64,000 nt of DNA from Acidocella sp. (GTDB lineage Bacteria; Pseudomonadota; Alphaproteobacteria; Acetobacterales; Acetobacteraceae). The position numbers and the translations under genes are program-made. Location of the stretch: contig DAIDEE010000016.1 of NCBI GenBank assembly GCA_027308685.1, positions 102,360 to 166,359 of the forward strand. Reading direction: 5' to 3'. Each line of letters starts with the position of its first letter. Within the stretch, counting starts at the first letter, position 1. Under the pieces are notes generated by a model that was not told where the DNA came from, did no database searches, and saw only the letters and a list, made by a program, of their open reading frames with translations. Shown here piece after piece: positions 54,123-64,000 of this stretch.

Positions 54123-55321
54123 CGATCAATTTCACCGAACACAATATCAAGAGACCCAATAATCGCCACCGCGTCAGCCAGCATGTGGCCCCGCGCCAAT
54201 TTATCAATTGCCTGCAGATGCGAAAAACCTGTCGAGCGAATTTTGCACCGGTACGGCCGGTTGGTGCCGTCTGCCACCAGATATACACCAAACTCACCCT
54301 TTGGTGCTTCCACCACCGTATAGGTGGCCCCCGCCGGCACGTGGTAACCTTCAGTGTAGAGCTTGAAATGATGGATCAAAGCTTCCATCGAATGCTTCAT
54401 TTCAGCTCGCTTGGGCGGGGTAAATTTCGGGTCCTGCACCTTCACCGGGCCCGGCTTAATTTTCGCCAAACCTTGTTTGACGATTTTCACGCTCTCGCGC
54501 ATCTCGGCAATACGGATCAGATAACGATCGTAACAATCTCCATGCGAGCCTACGGGAATATCAAACTCAACTTCGCCGTATTTGTCGTAGGGCTGCGAAC
54601 GGCGCAAATCCCACGCCACGCCTGAAGACCGCAAATTCGGACCCGAAAACCCCCAGGCCAAAGCATCGGCTGCCGAGATCACGCCGATATCAACCACGCG
54701 CTGCTTCCAAATCCGGTTACCCGTCAGAAGCGCTTCAACATTATCAATGAATTTCGGAAAAACGTCACACCAGGCGGCAAGGTCGGCTTCCATCCCGACC
54801 GGCAGATCCTTCGCAACGCCACCGGGGCGGAAATAGTTGGAATGAAAGCGTGCGCCGGAGGCCGCTTCATGAAACTCCAGCAGCTTCTCGCGCTCCTCAT
54901 AGCCCCACAGGCCTGGCGTCAATGCACCACAATCCAAGGCAAAACTGGAAATGCTGAGCAAATGATTCAGCACTCGCGTTAATTCTGCGAAAATCACCCG
55001 AATCCACTGTGCCCGGTCAGGCGCCGTGATCCCCAGCAATTTTTCAGTTGCCAGCGCAAACGCATATTCGCAAGCCATGGGTGAGACATAATCCAGCCGG
55101 TCAAAATACGGGACCGCCTGCATATAGCTTTTATATTCAATCAGTTTTTCGGTGCCACGATGCAACAACCCAATGTGCGGGTCGGCACGCACAATCACCT
55201 CACCGTCCATTTCCAAAATCAACCGCAACACGCCATGCGCTGCCGGATGCTGCGGGCCAAAATTTATGGTGTGGCTATCGATCTCAATCGTTTTGGTCGC
55301 TGTCGGTACAATTTGGTCCAT
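54119..55321 (-). CDS. nuoD: NADH-quinone oxidoreductase subunit D
   Basis: Forms the quinone pocket with nuoB. The 400-residue 49-kDa-type protein has [38 protein letters not shown] with the quinone-contact His, and [17 protein letters not shown] with the conserved Tyr. It ends DIVFGEIDR. It is separate from nuoC, as usual in alphaproteobacteria. Three bases after nuoC and overlapping nuoE. Confidence 0.96.
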   Translation of the reverse strand: MDQIVPTATKTIEIDSHTINFGPQHPAAHGVLRLILEMDGEVIVRADPHIGLLHRGTEKLIEYKSYMQAVPYFDRLDYVSPMACEYAFALATEKLLGITAPDRAQWIRVIFAELTRVLNHLLSISSFALDCGALTPGLWGYEEREKLLEFHEAASGARFHSNYFRPGGVAKDLPVGMEADLAAWCDVFPKFIDNVEALLTGNRIWKQRVVDIGVISAADALAWGFSGPNLRSSGVAWDLRRSQPYDKYGEVEFDIPVGSHGDCYDRYLIRIAEMRESVKIVKQGLAKIKPGPVKVQDPKFTPPKRAEMKHSMEALIHHFKLYTEGYHVPAGATYTVVEAPKGEFGVYLVADGTNRPYRCKIRSTGFSHLQAIDKLARGHMLADAVAIIGSLDIVFGEIDR

Positions 55322-55324
55322 CGG

Positions 55325-55939
55325 TCAACCCCGCGCCTTTTCATCACCGGGTAAGGTGGTCATGGCTTCCCAAGGTGAAAGAAAGTCGAAATTACGAAAC
55401 TCCTGCGTGAGCTTCACCTTTTCATAAACCACGGCTTTGCGTTCATCATCATATCGAACTTCCAGATAGCCCGTCAGCGGAAAGTCCTTGCGCAACGGAT
55501 GACCCTCAAATCCATAATCGGTAACAATACGACGATGATCGGCCAAACCATCAAATGAGATCCCAAACAAATCCCAAATCTCGCGCTCCCACCAGGTAGC
55601 GCTTGGCCACACCCCGGATACCGACGGCATGGCAGCCCCTTCAGCCACCGGCACAATCAGACGCAATCGGGCGTTTTTAGTAACCGACAATAAATTATAA
55701 ACAACCTCAAACCGCAACGGACGCTCCGGCCAATCCACGCCGCAAATATCCATCACTTGCGCGAGAGCGAAATGCTCATCGTCACGCAGCATCATGCACA
55801 GCCTCAGCAATGCTTCAGGCGTAGTATGCGCCACCAGCGCCCCATGCTCACGCATTACACCTGTAATCCCTGCCAGCTTGGCGAGGGCATCCAGCGCTTC
55901 GTCCACCGGAACAACCGGCACCACAACCTCGTCAACCAC
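55325..55939 (-). CDS. nuoC: NADH-quinone oxidoreductase subunit C
   Basis: 30-kDa-type peripheral subunit of 204 residues. The signature is [20 protein letters not shown] followed by [20 protein letters not shown]. The start is taken as GTG 55939, eight bases inside nuoB (GTGGTTGA). The open frame extends further upstream but there it is only the shadow of nuoB and not family-like. Confidence 0.93.
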   Translation of the reverse strand: MVDEVVVPVVPVDEALDALAKLAGITGVMREHGALVAHTTPEALLRLCMMLRDDEHFALAQVMDICGVDWPERPLRFEVVYNLLSVTKNARLRLIVPVAEGAAMPSVSGVWPSATWWEREIWDLFGISFDGLADHRRIVTDYGFEGHPLRKDFPLTGYLEVRYDDERKAVVYEKVKLTQEFRNFDFLSPWEAMTTLPGDEKARG

Positions 55940-56486
55940 GGAGAATCGTCCCGGTCCGGCGGATTTTTTTCTGCAGCTGCATGATGCCATACACCAGCGC
56001 TTCGGCAGTCGGAGGGCAGCCCGGTACATAAATATCCACCGGTACCACCCGGTCGCAGCCGCGCACCACCGAGTAGGAGTAATGGTAGTAACCGCCGCCA
56101 TTGGCACAGCTACCCATTGAAATCACCCAGCGCGGCTCGGGCATCTGATCATATACTTTGCGCAGCGCCGGGGCCATTTTATTGGTCAGCGTGCCGGCCA
56201 CGATCATCACGTCGCTCTGGCGCGGGCTGGCGCGTGGAATGATGCCGAATCGGTCGAGGTCATAGCGCGGCATATAGGCGTGAATCATTTCAATCGCGCA
56301 GCAGGCCAGCCCGAAGGTCATTGGCCACAGGCTGCCCGTGCGCGCCCAGTTCACCATTTTATCCAGGTTTGCCACCACAAAGCCTTTACCGGCGATCTCT
56401 CCGGTAATGCCCCTGATCACGGCATCCTGGGCATCGCCTGGCGGCAATGCGTCCCGGTTCCAGGCCAAACTTGCGGAATCGCTCAC
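55932..56486 (-). CDS. nuoB: NADH-quinone oxidoreductase subunit B
   Basis: Holds cluster N2, the last before quinone. In 184 residues the four ligands are in [30 protein letters not shown] and [14 protein letters not shown] 56486 is chosen because GGGAG lies eight bases upstream, just at the nuoA end; an earlier start at 56522 would overlap nuoA by 31 bases. The C-terminus overlaps nuoC. Confidence 0.94.
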   Translation of the reverse strand: MSDSASLAWNRDALPPGDAQDAVIRGITGEIAGKGFVVANLDKMVNWARTGSLWPMTFGLACCAIEMIHAYMPRYDLDRFGIIPRASPRQSDVMIVAGTLTNKMAPALRKVYDQMPEPRWVISMGSCANGGGYYHYSYSVVRGCDRVVPVDIYVPGCPPTAEALVYGIMQLQKKIRRTGTILRG

Positions 56487-56491
56487 CTGAT

Positions 56492-56860
56492 CTACTCCCA
56501 ATCCAACGCGCCCTTGTTCCACTCATAAATGAAGCCAACCGTCAAAACGGCAAGGAAGCCCAGCATCGAGAAAAATCCGAGCAACCCAATCCGCGACAGG
56601 CTGACAGCCCATGGGAACAGAAACGCAACTTCGACATCAAATATAATGAAAAGAATGGCCACCAGGTAAAAGCGCACATCAAATTTGCGGCGGGCATCGT
56701 CAAACGCCTCAAAGCCACATTCATAGGCTGACAACTTGGCGGCATAAGGCTTCTGGTGGGCTACGAAGATCGAGCCAACAATAAAGGCAACGCCCAGTAG
56801 GGCGGCAATCGCCACAAATACCAGGATGGGAAAATATTGCGTGAGAACTGGCTGCAACAC
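56492..56860 (-). CDS. nuoA: NADH-quinone oxidoreductase subunit A
   Basis: First gene of the operon; small membrane subunit of 122 residues with three helices. Typical segments are [35 protein letters not shown] and [15 protein letters not shown]. The start is GTG 56860 (or the following TTG) with AGGAG just ahead; the frame runs on upstream without similarity. The 108 bp between here and tRNA-Asp should contain the operon promoter, but I could not identify convincing boxes. Confidence 0.93.
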   Translation of the reverse strand: MLQPVLTQYFPILVFVAIAALLGVAFIVGSIFVAHQKPYAAKLSAYECGFEAFDDARRKFDVRFYLVAILFIIFDVEVAFLFPWAVSLSRIGLLGFFSMLGFLAVLTVGFIYEWNKGALDWE

Positions 56861-56968
56861 GTCTCTCCTGCTCCTGAACCGGGTCAAAAAACCAAACAAG
56901 TCTCCTGTCGCACCGCAACAAGGCCCGGTCAAGGTTAGTTCTACGGCTAAATTGACGATGCTGATGCG

Positions 56969-57045
<77 letters not shown>

Positions 57046-57134
57046 ATTACAGCGTGACGGCGGTTTAGTGCCCCCCGGCACACAGGTCAAGCGTGCGGAG
57101 GAAATGAAAATTAGGTTGAGGAAACGAAGGGGTA

Positions 57135-57206
57135 TGGGCGATGACGGGTTTGAACCGCCGACCCTCTCGGTGTAAACGAGACGCTCTACCGCTGAGCTAA
57201 TCGCCC
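57135..57206 (-). tRNA. tRNA-Val (TAC)
   Basis: Acceptor GGGCGAT with ATCGCCC, D-arm TAGCTCAGCGGTAGAGC, anticodon stem TCTCG/CGAGA around TTTACAC (TAC), T-loop GGTTCAAACCC, discriminator A. The next bases are TAC, so CCA is not encoded, unlike the two other tRNAs in the window. Confidence 0.97.
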
Positions 57207-57224
57207 CAAAAACCCTGGAAAACA

Positions 57225-57250
57225 CAGGGGATTAGCGAACCAATCCCCTG
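57225..57250 (-). terminator. Hairpin terminator after hupB
   Basis: CAGGGGATT (57225-57233) and AATCCCCTG (57242-57250) form a 9-bp stem with an 8-base loop, 20 bases past the hupB stop. TGTTTTC follows on the minus strand, a modest U-run. Confidence 0.7.
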
Positions 57251-57270
57251 ATGACACATAACGCCGGCTA

Positions 57271-57543
57271 TTAGTTAACGGCGTCTTTCAAGGTCTTGCC
57301 AGCCTTGAAGCGCACAGCGGTCGAGGCCGGAATGTCGATCTCGTCGCCGGTACGCGGGTTGCGGCCCTTTGAAGCTTCGCGATCCACTGTTGCAAATGTG
57401 CCAAAGCCGACGAGACGGACTTCAACTTTCTGCTTCAATGAACCCTCGATCGCGCCGAACACGGCATCGACAACTTCGGCAGCCTTGGCTTTAGAAATCT
57501 CGGTTTTCTCTGCCACAGCGGCAATTAAATCCATTTTGTTCAC
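57271..57543 (-). CDS. hupB: DNA-binding protein HU
   Basis: Histone-like nucleoid protein of 90 residues. It starts MNKMDLIAAVAEKTEISKAKA from a GTG at 57543 with GGGAG eight bases ahead, and has the arm sequence GRNPRTGDEIDIPASTAVRF with the DNA-intercalating Pro. It follows lon at 139 bp, the conserved order. A terminator lies behind it. Confidence 0.96.
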   Translation of the reverse strand: MNKMDLIAAVAEKTEISKAKAAEVVDAVFGAIEGSLKQKVEVRLVGFGTFATVDREASKGRNPRTGDEIDIPASTAVRFKAGKTLKDAVN

Positions 57544-57682
57544 AGTAAAGTCTCCCTGTTGTCATTCATCAAAATCATTCGCACGCTCGAATAACCAAAT
57601 TGGTCTCTGCGAACAAGGCCACTAACCGTGCCCAAGCCGCGCAGAGTACCGAATTTGGCCGCTTTCAGTCAATTATCGCCAA

Positions 57683-60097
57683 TTAGTGCGGCAGAGACGC
57701 CGCCCTTGTATCACCCGAAGCCGCAGCGATCTCGTCGGGTTTTTCCTCCCAAACAATCGCCTCGGGCTGACGCGACAATGCCAAGGCGATCACCTCATCC
57801 ACATGCGATACCGGGATGATATGTAAGCCTTTTTTCACATTATCCGGGATCTCGATCAGGTCTTTTTCGTTATCCTTGGGGATAATGACCGTCGTGATTC
57901 CGGCCCGCAAAGCCGCCAGCAGCTTCTCCTTCAAACCACCAATCGGCAGCACCCGGCCACGCAAGGTAATTTCGCCGGTCATCGCAATATCCCGGCGAAT
58001 CGGGATATTTGTGATGGCGCTGACGATGGAAGTTGCCATCGCAATGCCGGCCGAAGGCCCATCCTTGGGCGTTGCACCTTCCGGCACGTGCACATGGATA
58101 TCGCGCTTATCGAAGAACGGCGGCTTGATGCCGAACTGGGTGGCCCGTGAGCGGATATAGGAATAGGCCGCAGCCACACTCTCCTGCATCACGTCGCCTA
58201 GCTTGCCGGTCTGCTTGATGCTGCCTTTACCGGGCAGCAGCAGGCTCTCAATGGTGAGAATCTCACCCCCCACCTCGGTCCAGGCAAGCCCCGTCACCAC
58301 GCCCACCATGTCCTCAGCCTCGGTCTCGCCATAACGGAAGCGCGGCACGCCGGAGAACTTCTCCAGATTCTTTTTGGTAATCGCGACCTTCTTGACCTTG
58401 GAGGTGACAATTTCCTTCACCGCCTTGCGAGCGAGGTTGGCTATTTCACGCTCCAAATTCCGCACACCTGCTTCCCGCGTATAGGTGCGGATCAATTCAT
58501 GCAGGGCTTCATCGCTGATCGACCACTCATCCGGCTTCAGCCCATGCGCCTCGCCTTGCTTGTTCACCAGATGGCGCTTCGCAATTTGCACCTTCTCATC
58601 CTCGGTATAGCCCGGGATGCGGATGATCTCCATGCGGTCCAGCAAAGGCTGCGGCATTTTCAGGCTATTTGCGGTTGTCACGAACATCACATCCGAGAGG
58701 TCGTAATCAACTTCCAGGTAATGATCCGCAAACGTGGCGTTCTGTTCCGGGTCGAGTACTTCCAGCAGTGCCGAGGAGGGGTCGCCCCGCCAGTCATTAC
58801 CAAGCTTGTCGATTTCATCGAGCAAAAACAGTGGATTAGACGTTTTTGCTTTCTTCATGCCCTGGATCACCTTGCCCGGCATCGAGCCGATATAGGTGCG
58901 CCGGTGGCCACGAACCTCCGCCTCATCGCGTACGCCGCCCAGCGACATCCGCACGAAGTTGCGGCCTGTGGCCTTGGCGATTGACTTGCCAAGCGACGTT
59001 TTACCCACACCCGGAGGACCGACGAGGCACAAAATAGCGCCCCGCAGTTTAGGGCTGCGCGACTGCACGGCCAGGTACTCGATGATCCGCTCTTTGACCT
59101 TCTCCAGGCCATAATGGTCCTCATTGAGGATCCGCTCGGCCTCCAGCACATCGTTCTTGATCTTGCTGCGCTTCTTCCAGGGGATACCCAGAATCCAGTC
59201 CAGATAGTTGCGTACCACCGTCGCCTCGGCACTCATCGGGCTCATGCTGCGCAGCTTCTTCAGCTCCGAGAGCGCCTTCTCACGAGCTTCCTTGGAGAGC
59301 TTGGTGGCCTTGATCTTGGCTTCCAGCTCGGCGGTCTCATCCTTACCGTCCTCGCCCTCGCCAAGCTCCTTCTGAATGGCCTTCAGTTGCTCATTCAAAT
59401 AATACTCGCGCTGGGTCTTCTCCATCTGGCGCTTCACCCGGTTGCGAATTTTTTTCTCAACCTGCAGCACGCCAATTTCGGACTCCATATGGCTGAATAC
59501 CCGCTCCAGCCGCTCAGCAGTGGTGTCGATCTCCAGCAATTCCTGCTTGTCGGAAATCTTCAGCCCCAGGTGGCTGGCCACGGTATCGGCCAACTTGGAA
59601 GGGTCATCGATCTGATTGACCGACACCAGAACTTCCGGTGCGATTTTTTTGTTCAATTTAATATATTGCTCAAACTGCGAAACCACCGTGCGGGCCAGCG
59701 CTTCGAGTTCCTTGCTGTCATCAGGCTTGTCGTCGAGATTTTCGCAATAAACCTCGAAATAGGCCTCGGTTTCCTTGAAATCGGTGATCCGGGCGCGGCG
59801 CACGCCTTCCACCAGCACCTTTACCGTACCGTCCGGCAGCTTCAGCAACTGCAGAATCGTCGAAACCGTGCCGACCTTATAAATATCATCGGCCGAGGGG
59901 TCATCTTGGGCGGCGTTCTTCTGGGCCACCAGAAGGATCTGCTTATCCTCCTTCATCACGGTTTCCAGCGCCCGCACCGATTTATCGCGACCAACGAACA
60001 GCGGCACGATCATGTGGGGAAACACGACAATGTCGCGTAAGGGCAAAACCGCCAGAGTCTCAGCTAGCTCGGGCGTGGGGCGTTCAGCTTCAGGCAT
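57683..60097 (-). CDS. lon: ATP-dependent protease Lon
   Basis: Degrades misfolded and regulatory proteins. The 804-residue protein has the N-terminal substrate domain (about 12-210, with [20 protein letters not shown]), the coiled central part, an AAA domain with Walker [10 protein letters not shown] and Walker [11 protein letters not shown], and the protease domain with the catalytic Ser in [14 protein letters not shown] and its partner Lys in [18 protein letters not shown] precedes the ATG. In Caulobacter Lon degrades cell-cycle factors. I could not identify a convincing heat-shock promoter in the 123-bp gap upstream. Confidence 0.97.
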   Translation of the reverse strand: MPEAERPTPELAETLAVLPLRDIVVFPHMIVPLFVGRDKSVRALETVMKEDKQILLVAQKNAAQDDPSADDIYKVGTVSTILQLLKLPDGTVKVLVEGVRRARITDFKETEAYFEVYCENLDDKPDDSKELEALARTVVSQFEQYIKLNKKIAPEVLVSVNQIDDPSKLADTVASHLGLKISDKQELLEIDTTAERLERVFSHMESEIGVLQVEKKIRNRVKRQMEKTQREYYLNEQLKAIQKELGEGEDGKDETAELEAKIKATKLSKEAREKALSELKKLRSMSPMSAEATVVRNYLDWILGIPWKKRSKIKNDVLEAERILNEDHYGLEKVKERIIEYLAVQSRSPKLRGAILCLVGPPGVGKTSLGKSIAKATGRNFVRMSLGGVRDEAEVRGHRRTYIGSMPGKVIQGMKKAKTSNPLFLLDEIDKLGNDWRGDPSSALLEVLDPEQNATFADHYLEVDYDLSDVMFVTTANSLKMPQPLLDRMEIIRIPGYTEDEKVQIAKRHLVNKQGEAHGLKPDEWSISDEALHELIRTYTREAGVRNLEREIANLARKAVKEIVTSKVKKVAITKKNLEKFSGVPRFRYGETEAEDMVGVVTGLAWTEVGGEILTIESLLLPGKGSIKQTGKLGDVMQESVAAAYSYIRSRATQFGIKPPFFDKRDIHVHVPEGATPKDGPSAGIAMATSIVSAITNIPIRRDIAMTGEITLRGRVLPIGGLKEKLLAALRAGITTVIIPKDNEKDLIEIPDNVKKGLHIIPVSHVDEVIALALSRQPEAIVWEEKPDEIAAASGDTRAASLPH

Positions 60098-60220
60098 GAT
60101 AAATTCCTATCACTCACAAAGACCGCCCTGAAAGGCACGGCCCAAGGTGCCGGGGTATCCGGCCACATGCAATATATCGGCAAGCTTGGCGCAGCACGCA
60201 AGCCCCGTTTCAGCAGAGTT

Positions 60221-61480
60221 TTACGAGGCGGTCTCGACTCGTTCCTGGGTGTAGAGGAACAATGGCTCAGCCCGACCCTCAGCCACCTCGCCCGAAATCA
60301 CCACCTCGGAGACCGAATCCAGCCCGGGCAGGTCAAACATGGTGGTCAACAAGATCGATTCCATGATCGAGCGCAGGCCACGGGCACCGGTTTTGCGCTT
60401 AATCGCGCGCGCCGCCACCACTTTCAGCGCATCCTCGGTGAAGGTGAGCTTGACCCCCTCCATCTCGAACAACCGGCCGTACTGCTTGACCAGCGCATTC
60501 TTGGGCTTGGTGAGAATCTCGATCAGCACCGATTCATCGAGGTCATCAAGCGTGGCGACCACCGGCAAACGGCCGATAAATTCCGGGATCAAGCCGAATT
60601 TCAGTAAATCCTCCGGTTCAATTTCGCGCAGAATCAAACCCGTACGGCGCTCATCCTCGCTGCGCACATCGGCGCCGAAGCCGATACCGGTGCCTTTTTT
60701 ACCACGCATGGAGATGATCTTCTCCAAGCCGGCGAAGGCGCCACCACAGATGAACAGAATATTGGTGGTATCAACCTGCAGAAATTCCTGCTGTGGATGC
60801 TTGCGCCCGCCCTGCGGCGGCACCGAGGCAACAGTGCCTTCCATGATTTTCAGCAATGCCTGTTGCACGCCCTCACCGCTGACATCGCGGGTGATCGAGG
60901 GGTTGTCTGACTTGCGCGAAATTTTATCGACCTCGTCGATATACACAATGCCGCGCTGGGCCCGTTCCACGTTGTAATCGGCGGCCTGCAGCAATTTAAG
61001 GATGATGTTCTCAACATCCTCACCAACATAACCTGCTTCGGTCAGCGTCGTGGCATCGGCCATGGTAAACGGCACATCGAGAATCCGCGCCAGCGTCTGC
61101 GCCAGCAGGGTTTTACCGGAACCGGTCGGCCCGACCAGCATGATATTGGATTTGGCAATCTCAATATCGTTGTTTTTGGTCGCGTGCGCCAGGCGCTTGT
61201 AATGGTTATGAACCGCCACCGACAGCACCTTTTTGGCGTGGCCCTGACCGATCACATAATCATCGAGAACTTTGCAGATTTCCCGCGGAGTCGGCACGCC
61301 GTCGCGCGACTTCACCATATGGGTTTTATGCTCTTCACGGATGATGTCCATGCAAAGCTCAACGCACTCGTCGCAAATAAACACCGTGGGGCCCGCTATA
61401 AGTTTACGAACCTCATGCTGGGACTTGCCACAGAACGAGCAGTATAGGGTGTTTTTCGATTCACTCGACTTGCTGCTCAT
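60221..61480 (-). CDS. clpX: ATP-dependent Clp protease ATP-binding subunit ClpX
   Basis: Unfoldase that feeds ClpP. The 419-residue protein has an N-terminal zinc domain with Cys14, Cys17, Cys36 and Cys39, then an AAA+ module with Walker A GPTGSGKT, Walker [10 protein letters not shown], the pore loop AGYVGED and RKH-like loop. ATG 61480 has GGAG five bases upstream; the GTG two codons earlier overlaps that site. Located 226 bp after clpP. Confidence 0.97.
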   Translation of the reverse strand: MSSKSSESKNTLYCSFCGKSQHEVRKLIAGPTVFICDECVELCMDIIREEHKTHMVKSRDGVPTPREICKVLDDYVIGQGHAKKVLSVAVHNHYKRLAHATKNNDIEIAKSNIMLVGPTGSGKTLLAQTLARILDVPFTMADATTLTEAGYVGEDVENIILKLLQAADYNVERAQRGIVYIDEVDKISRKSDNPSITRDVSGEGVQQALLKIMEGTVASVPPQGGRKHPQQEFLQVDTTNILFICGGAFAGLEKIISMRGKKGTGIGFGADVRSEDERRTGLILREIEPEDLLKFGLIPEFIGRLPVVATLDDLDESVLIEILTKPKNALVKQYGRLFEMEGVKLTFTEDALKVVAARAIKRKTGARGLRSIMESILLTTMFDLPGLDSVSEVVISGEVAEGRAEPLFLYTQERVETAS

Positions 61481-61706
61481 AACCACTCCAAGAGCGCGAA
61501 AATTTCAAAGCAAAGACTAGTCCCCGATTTAACGGGGCACAATAGTCCGGCATTTAGCGCTCAAAATACTAAATAAAACAAATGTTTACGGACGAATTTC
61601 CAATTTGTAATGCGGTTTTTGCACCGAGTTTTCAGTACAAACCGGCGAAGGGAAATAGTCATCGCTTATGACGGGCGGGAGCCATAGCTACCGCCCGTCA
61701 GCCAGA
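61481..61706 (-). promoter_or_regulatory. clpP-clpX intergenic region with strong hairpin
   Basis: GACGGGCGG (61670-61678) and CCGCCCGTC (61691-61699) form a perfect 9-bp stem, extended by an inner AGC/GCT pairing, starting seven bases past the clpP stop. No U-run follows, so it is more likely a 3'-end stabiliser or processing site than a terminator. The next 150 bp are AT-rich and probably hold a clpX promoter. No gene is visible. Confidence 0.5.
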
Positions 61707-62375
61707 CTATTCCTTCGATTCTGGTTTTGCAGCCGGCTCGGCCTTGCTATCACCGGGCAAAGGTTGGCTCTTCACCACCTCATCCACAATCCCAAAATCT
61801 TTGGCTTCCTGGGCGGACATGTAAGAGTCACGCTCCAACTTGGCCTCAATGGCTTCCAGCGGCTGGCCGGTATGGTCCACGTAAATCTGGTTCAAACGCT
61901 TGCGCAGATTGAGAATTTCCCGCGCCTGAATCTCGATGTCGGTGGCCTGACCCTGGGCGCCGCCGGACGGCTGATGCACCATCACGCGGGCATTCGGCAG
62001 GGCAAAACGCTTGCCCTTCTCACCAGCACACAACAGCAAGCTGCCCATCGACGCCGCCTGGCCGATACAAACCGTGCTCACCGGCGAACGGATGTACTGC
62101 ATGGTGTCATAAATCGCGAGACCTGAGGACACCACGCCGCCTGGGCTGTTGATATAGAACGAAATATCCTTATTAGGGTTCTCGCTCTCCAGGAACAAAA
62201 GCTGGGCGCAGATCAAAGCGCTGACTTGGTCATACACCTGCCCGGTGAGGAAAATAATGCGCTCCTTCAGCAGCCGCGAATAAATATCGTAGGAGCGTTC
62301 ACCACGCGCCGTCTGCTCAACCACCATCGGCACGAGATTATTGTTGTAAATCTCGACTGGATCCCGATCCCACAT
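61707..62375 (-). CDS. clpP: ATP-dependent Clp protease proteolytic subunit
   Basis: Serine protease barrel that works with ClpX. The 222-residue protein shows [20 protein letters not shown] at the start, the catalytic Ser in [16 protein letters not shown], His in [11 protein letters not shown], and Asp in the YVDHTGQ region. The C-terminal tail has extra Lys/Glu/Ala residues. ATG 62375 is preferred because AAGGA lies nine bases ahead; ATG 62396 has no such site. Key Caulobacter regulators such as CtrA are ClpXP substrates. Confidence 0.96.
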   Translation of the reverse strand: MWDRDPVEIYNNNLVPMVVEQTARGERSYDIYSRLLKERIIFLTGQVYDQVSALICAQLLFLESENPNKDISFYINSPGGVVSSGLAIYDTMQYIRSPVSTVCIGQAASMGSLLLCAGEKGKRFALPNARVMVHQPSGGAQGQATDIEIQAREILNLRKRLNQIYVDHTGQPLEAIEAKLERDSYMSAQEAKDFGIVDEVVKSQPLPGDSKAEPAAKPESKE

Positions 62376-62504
62376 ATGTTCAAATCCTTGTTTCATATAA
62401 CCGGAAACCCCGGCACCGCATCGCGCCTCACAGAGGCCGCGACGCGGGCGGGACAAACCGTCATGAGCTTAAGGTAATCAATCGTTGGCCCGCGTCTAGG
62501 GGTC

Positions 62505-63827
62505 TTATACTTCCGGGTCGGCAGCAAGTTCCTCGGGCGTCACCGAAACCTCTTCAAGTGTCAGGCTGCCGAGCAGGTAATCCACCACCTTGTCTTCGAA
62601 AATCGGGCCGCGGAAGCGTTCCATCTCGCGCGGGTTCTTTTTGAAAAACTCCACAACCTGCATCGCCTGGTCACGATATTTCATCGCTTCAGCAAACATG
62701 GCGCGCTGCAAATCCTGGTCGCTCACCGCGATATTGTTGGCCCGGCCAATTTCCGCCACCAGCAAACCCAGCCGCACGCGACGGTCAGCAATGGCGCGGT
62801 ATTCGGCCCGCAACGTCTCGTCGTCCTTCTCGGCGTCTTCAGGGTCAGCGCGGCCCGCTTCCTTCTCGGCCTCCACCTGCCGCCAGATTTCGCTGAATTC
62901 AGCTTCAACCAAGCCTTGCGGGGCATCGAAATGGGCGCGCTCCGAGAGCGCATCCAGCAGGGCACGCTTCAGTTTCAGGCGGGTCATCTGCTGATATTCC
63001 CGGTCGATCTGCTCGGAGACGGTCTTTTGCAGCGCTTCCAGCGAGTCAACGCCCAGGGTCTTGGCAAATTCGTCATCCACCACAGCAATTTTCGGCACAG
63101 CCAGGGATTTAGCGGTGATTTCAAACTGTGCCGCCTTGCCGGCCAGGTCCTTGGCACCGTAATCGGCGGGGAAATCGACGTTTATGGTGCGGGTTTCACC
63201 CGGCGCCATGCCTTCCATCTGCTCGGAGAAGCCAGGAATAAAGCCCTCGCCAGCGATGGTGATGGCCACATCCTCGGCGGAGCCACCGGCAAACGCCACG
63301 TCGTCAATCCGGCCAATGAAATCGACCGTCAGTTGCTCGCCTTTGGCGGCGGGACGGGGTTCTTCCACTGGTTCAAACACTTTACGGCTCTCAGCCAGCT
63401 TGGCCAGCGCCTCAGCTACGGCGGCTTCAGTCACGCTCGCCACCGGCTTCTGCAGGACGATATCGCCCAGACCCGGCATCGTGATATCGGGCAGAATTTC
63501 CATTTCCATAGTGAATTCCAGGTCGGAATTCTCGCCATGCTTGGTCACTTCCAGCTTCGGCTGCATCGCCGGGCGCAGGTTGCGCTCAGAGATCAACCGG
63601 TCAGACGCCTCGTTGATCGCGCCTTCCGCAACTTCCGCCGCCACCGCGCCGCCATAGCGCTTGCGCACCAGCGACATCGGCACCTTGCCAGGGCGGAACC
63701 CCGGCACCTGCATGGTGCGGCCCAGTTCGGCCAGGCGTTTCTCACGCTTTACCGCGAGTTCGGGTTCGGGAACCACGACCGTGAAGCCGCGCTTCAAGCC
63801 GTCGGAGAGCGTTTCGGTAACCTGCAT
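62505..63827 (-). CDS. tig: Trigger factor
   Basis: Ribosome-bound chaperone and prolyl isomerase. The 440-residue protein starts MQVTETLSDGLKRGFTVVVP and has the ribosome-docking GFRPGKVPMSLVRKRYG (about 45-61). The FKBP domain lies around 165-250 with VDFIGRIDDVAFAGG. A long C-terminal helical domain follows, ending in an acidic tail. ATG 63827 follows AAGGA; the frame upstream to 63899 runs into tRNA-Leu. First gene of tig-clpP-clpX-lon-hupB. Confidence 0.95.
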   Translation of the reverse strand: MQVTETLSDGLKRGFTVVVPEPELAVKREKRLAELGRTMQVPGFRPGKVPMSLVRKRYGGAVAAEVAEGAINEASDRLISERNLRPAMQPKLEVTKHGENSDLEFTMEMEILPDITMPGLGDIVLQKPVASVTEAAVAEALAKLAESRKVFEPVEEPRPAAKGEQLTVDFIGRIDDVAFAGGSAEDVAITIAGEGFIPGFSEQMEGMAPGETRTINVDFPADYGAKDLAGKAAQFEITAKSLAVPKIAVVDDEFAKTLGVDSLEALQKTVSEQIDREYQQMTRLKLKRALLDALSERAHFDAPQGLVEAEFSEIWRQVEAEKEAGRADPEDAEKDDETLRAEYRAIADRRVRLGLLVAEIGRANNIAVSDQDLQRAMFAEAMKYRDQAMQVVEFFKKNPREMERFRGPIFEDKVVDYLLGSLTLEEVSVTPEELAADPEV

Positions 63828-63869
63828 CGACAAGACCATCCTTAAACAACAATATGTATCAGAACGCTT

Positions 63870-63954
<85 letters not shown>

Positions 63955-64000
63955 TGCGTTCAACAAGCCGCGCCGTCTAGCGCGAGTTTGGCCTCTTCAC

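Noticed and set aside
59114..60040. Long plus-strand frame of 308 codons opposite lon
   Set aside because: It lies wholly antisense to lon, which has every Lon motif, and its translation is a Leu/Gly-rich shadow with no recognisable domain.
60098..60220. Heat-shock (RpoH) promoter before lon
   Set aside because: CTTG-like boxes exist but no pair with the right spacing and -10 sequence convinced me.
62916..63845. Long plus-strand frame of 309 codons opposite tig
   Set aside because: Antisense to trigger factor with His/Gly-rich shadow composition and no family resemblance.

Overview
The window reads as a chromosomal segment of an alphaproteobacterium, most likely from the Rhodospirillales/Acetobacteraceae group. 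The alphaproteobacterial assignment rests on visible genes: gcrA and gapR (a DUF2312 protein), DUF1244 and DUF2155 proteins, a bacterial NDUFA12 homologue, a short 434-residue prolyl-tRNA synthetase, and two well-known gene orders. These are nuoA-N followed by birA-coaX-rnj-proS-lolC-lolD, and tig-clpP-clpX-lon-hupB. The family-level placement is inference from gene neighbourhoods. I see no CRISPR array, rRNA, prophage, insertion sequence or plasmid gene, so the segment is mostly core genome.

Layout. 1-4.8 kb: a partial family-4 uracil-DNA glycosylase diverges from ETF-ubiquinone oxidoreductase. Next come an exported SCP2-like protein and a membrane fatty-acid hydroxylase, arranged convergently, then a decayed NCS2 nucleobase permease. 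4.9-13.1 kb: dapB-metK-trmB on the plus strand; a two-gene NitT/TauT-type ABC importer, then dut-coaBC-ubiE on the minus strand. 13.2-18.4 kb: mutM, an enoyl-CoA hydratase, xthA, a LolA-like protein, a MarR regulator and an M17 aminopeptidase. 18.5-21.4 kb: a minus-strand cluster of cold-shock protein, GcrA, an SH3 protein, MoeB/ThiF, GapR and DUF1244, which combines two cell-cycle/nucleoid regulators. 21.4-24.1 kb: glycerate 2-kinase, a lipoprotein and a tyrosine phosphatase. 24.3-27.1 kb: ompA, DUF2155, mlaD and the NDUFA12 homologue. 27.2-34.9 kb: a plus-strand series of a NrdJ-like TSCPD protein, RidA, MarR, a sugar-nucleotide 4,6-dehydratase, a DegT aminotransferase, prolyl aminopeptidase and an orphan TAXI binding protein. 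34.9-56.9 kb: a long minus-strand block carrying all 14 complex I genes, then birA, coaX, rnj, an inserted acyltransferase, proS, lolC and lolD. 57-64 kb: tRNA-Asp, tRNA-Val, hupB, lon, clpX, clpP, tig and tRNA-Leu.

How the genes work together. The complex I operon, the NDUFA12 homologue and ETF-QO all feed electrons into ubiquinone, and ubiE supplies a step of quinone synthesis. LolA, LolC/D, MlaD and OmpA concern the outer membrane. ClpXP, Lon and trigger factor form the protein quality-control block, with HU beside it. CoaBC and CoaX are both coenzyme A synthesis enzymes, at two different loci.

The most interesting signals are: a near-perfect palindrome of the LiuR type before ETF-QO; a long hairpin that would bury the ribosome-binding site of the SCP2-like gene; a permease broken by a perfect 17-bp tandem duplication; a MutM zinc finger whose fourth cysteine has apparently moved; a catalytically stripped NrdJ-like/TSCPD protein coupled to RidA and MarR; and an acyltransferase that interrupts the conserved rnj-proS junction behind a leader ORF and terminator-like hairpin. 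I found no clear wholly new multi-gene system; the TSCPD-RidA-MarR unit is the nearest candidate.
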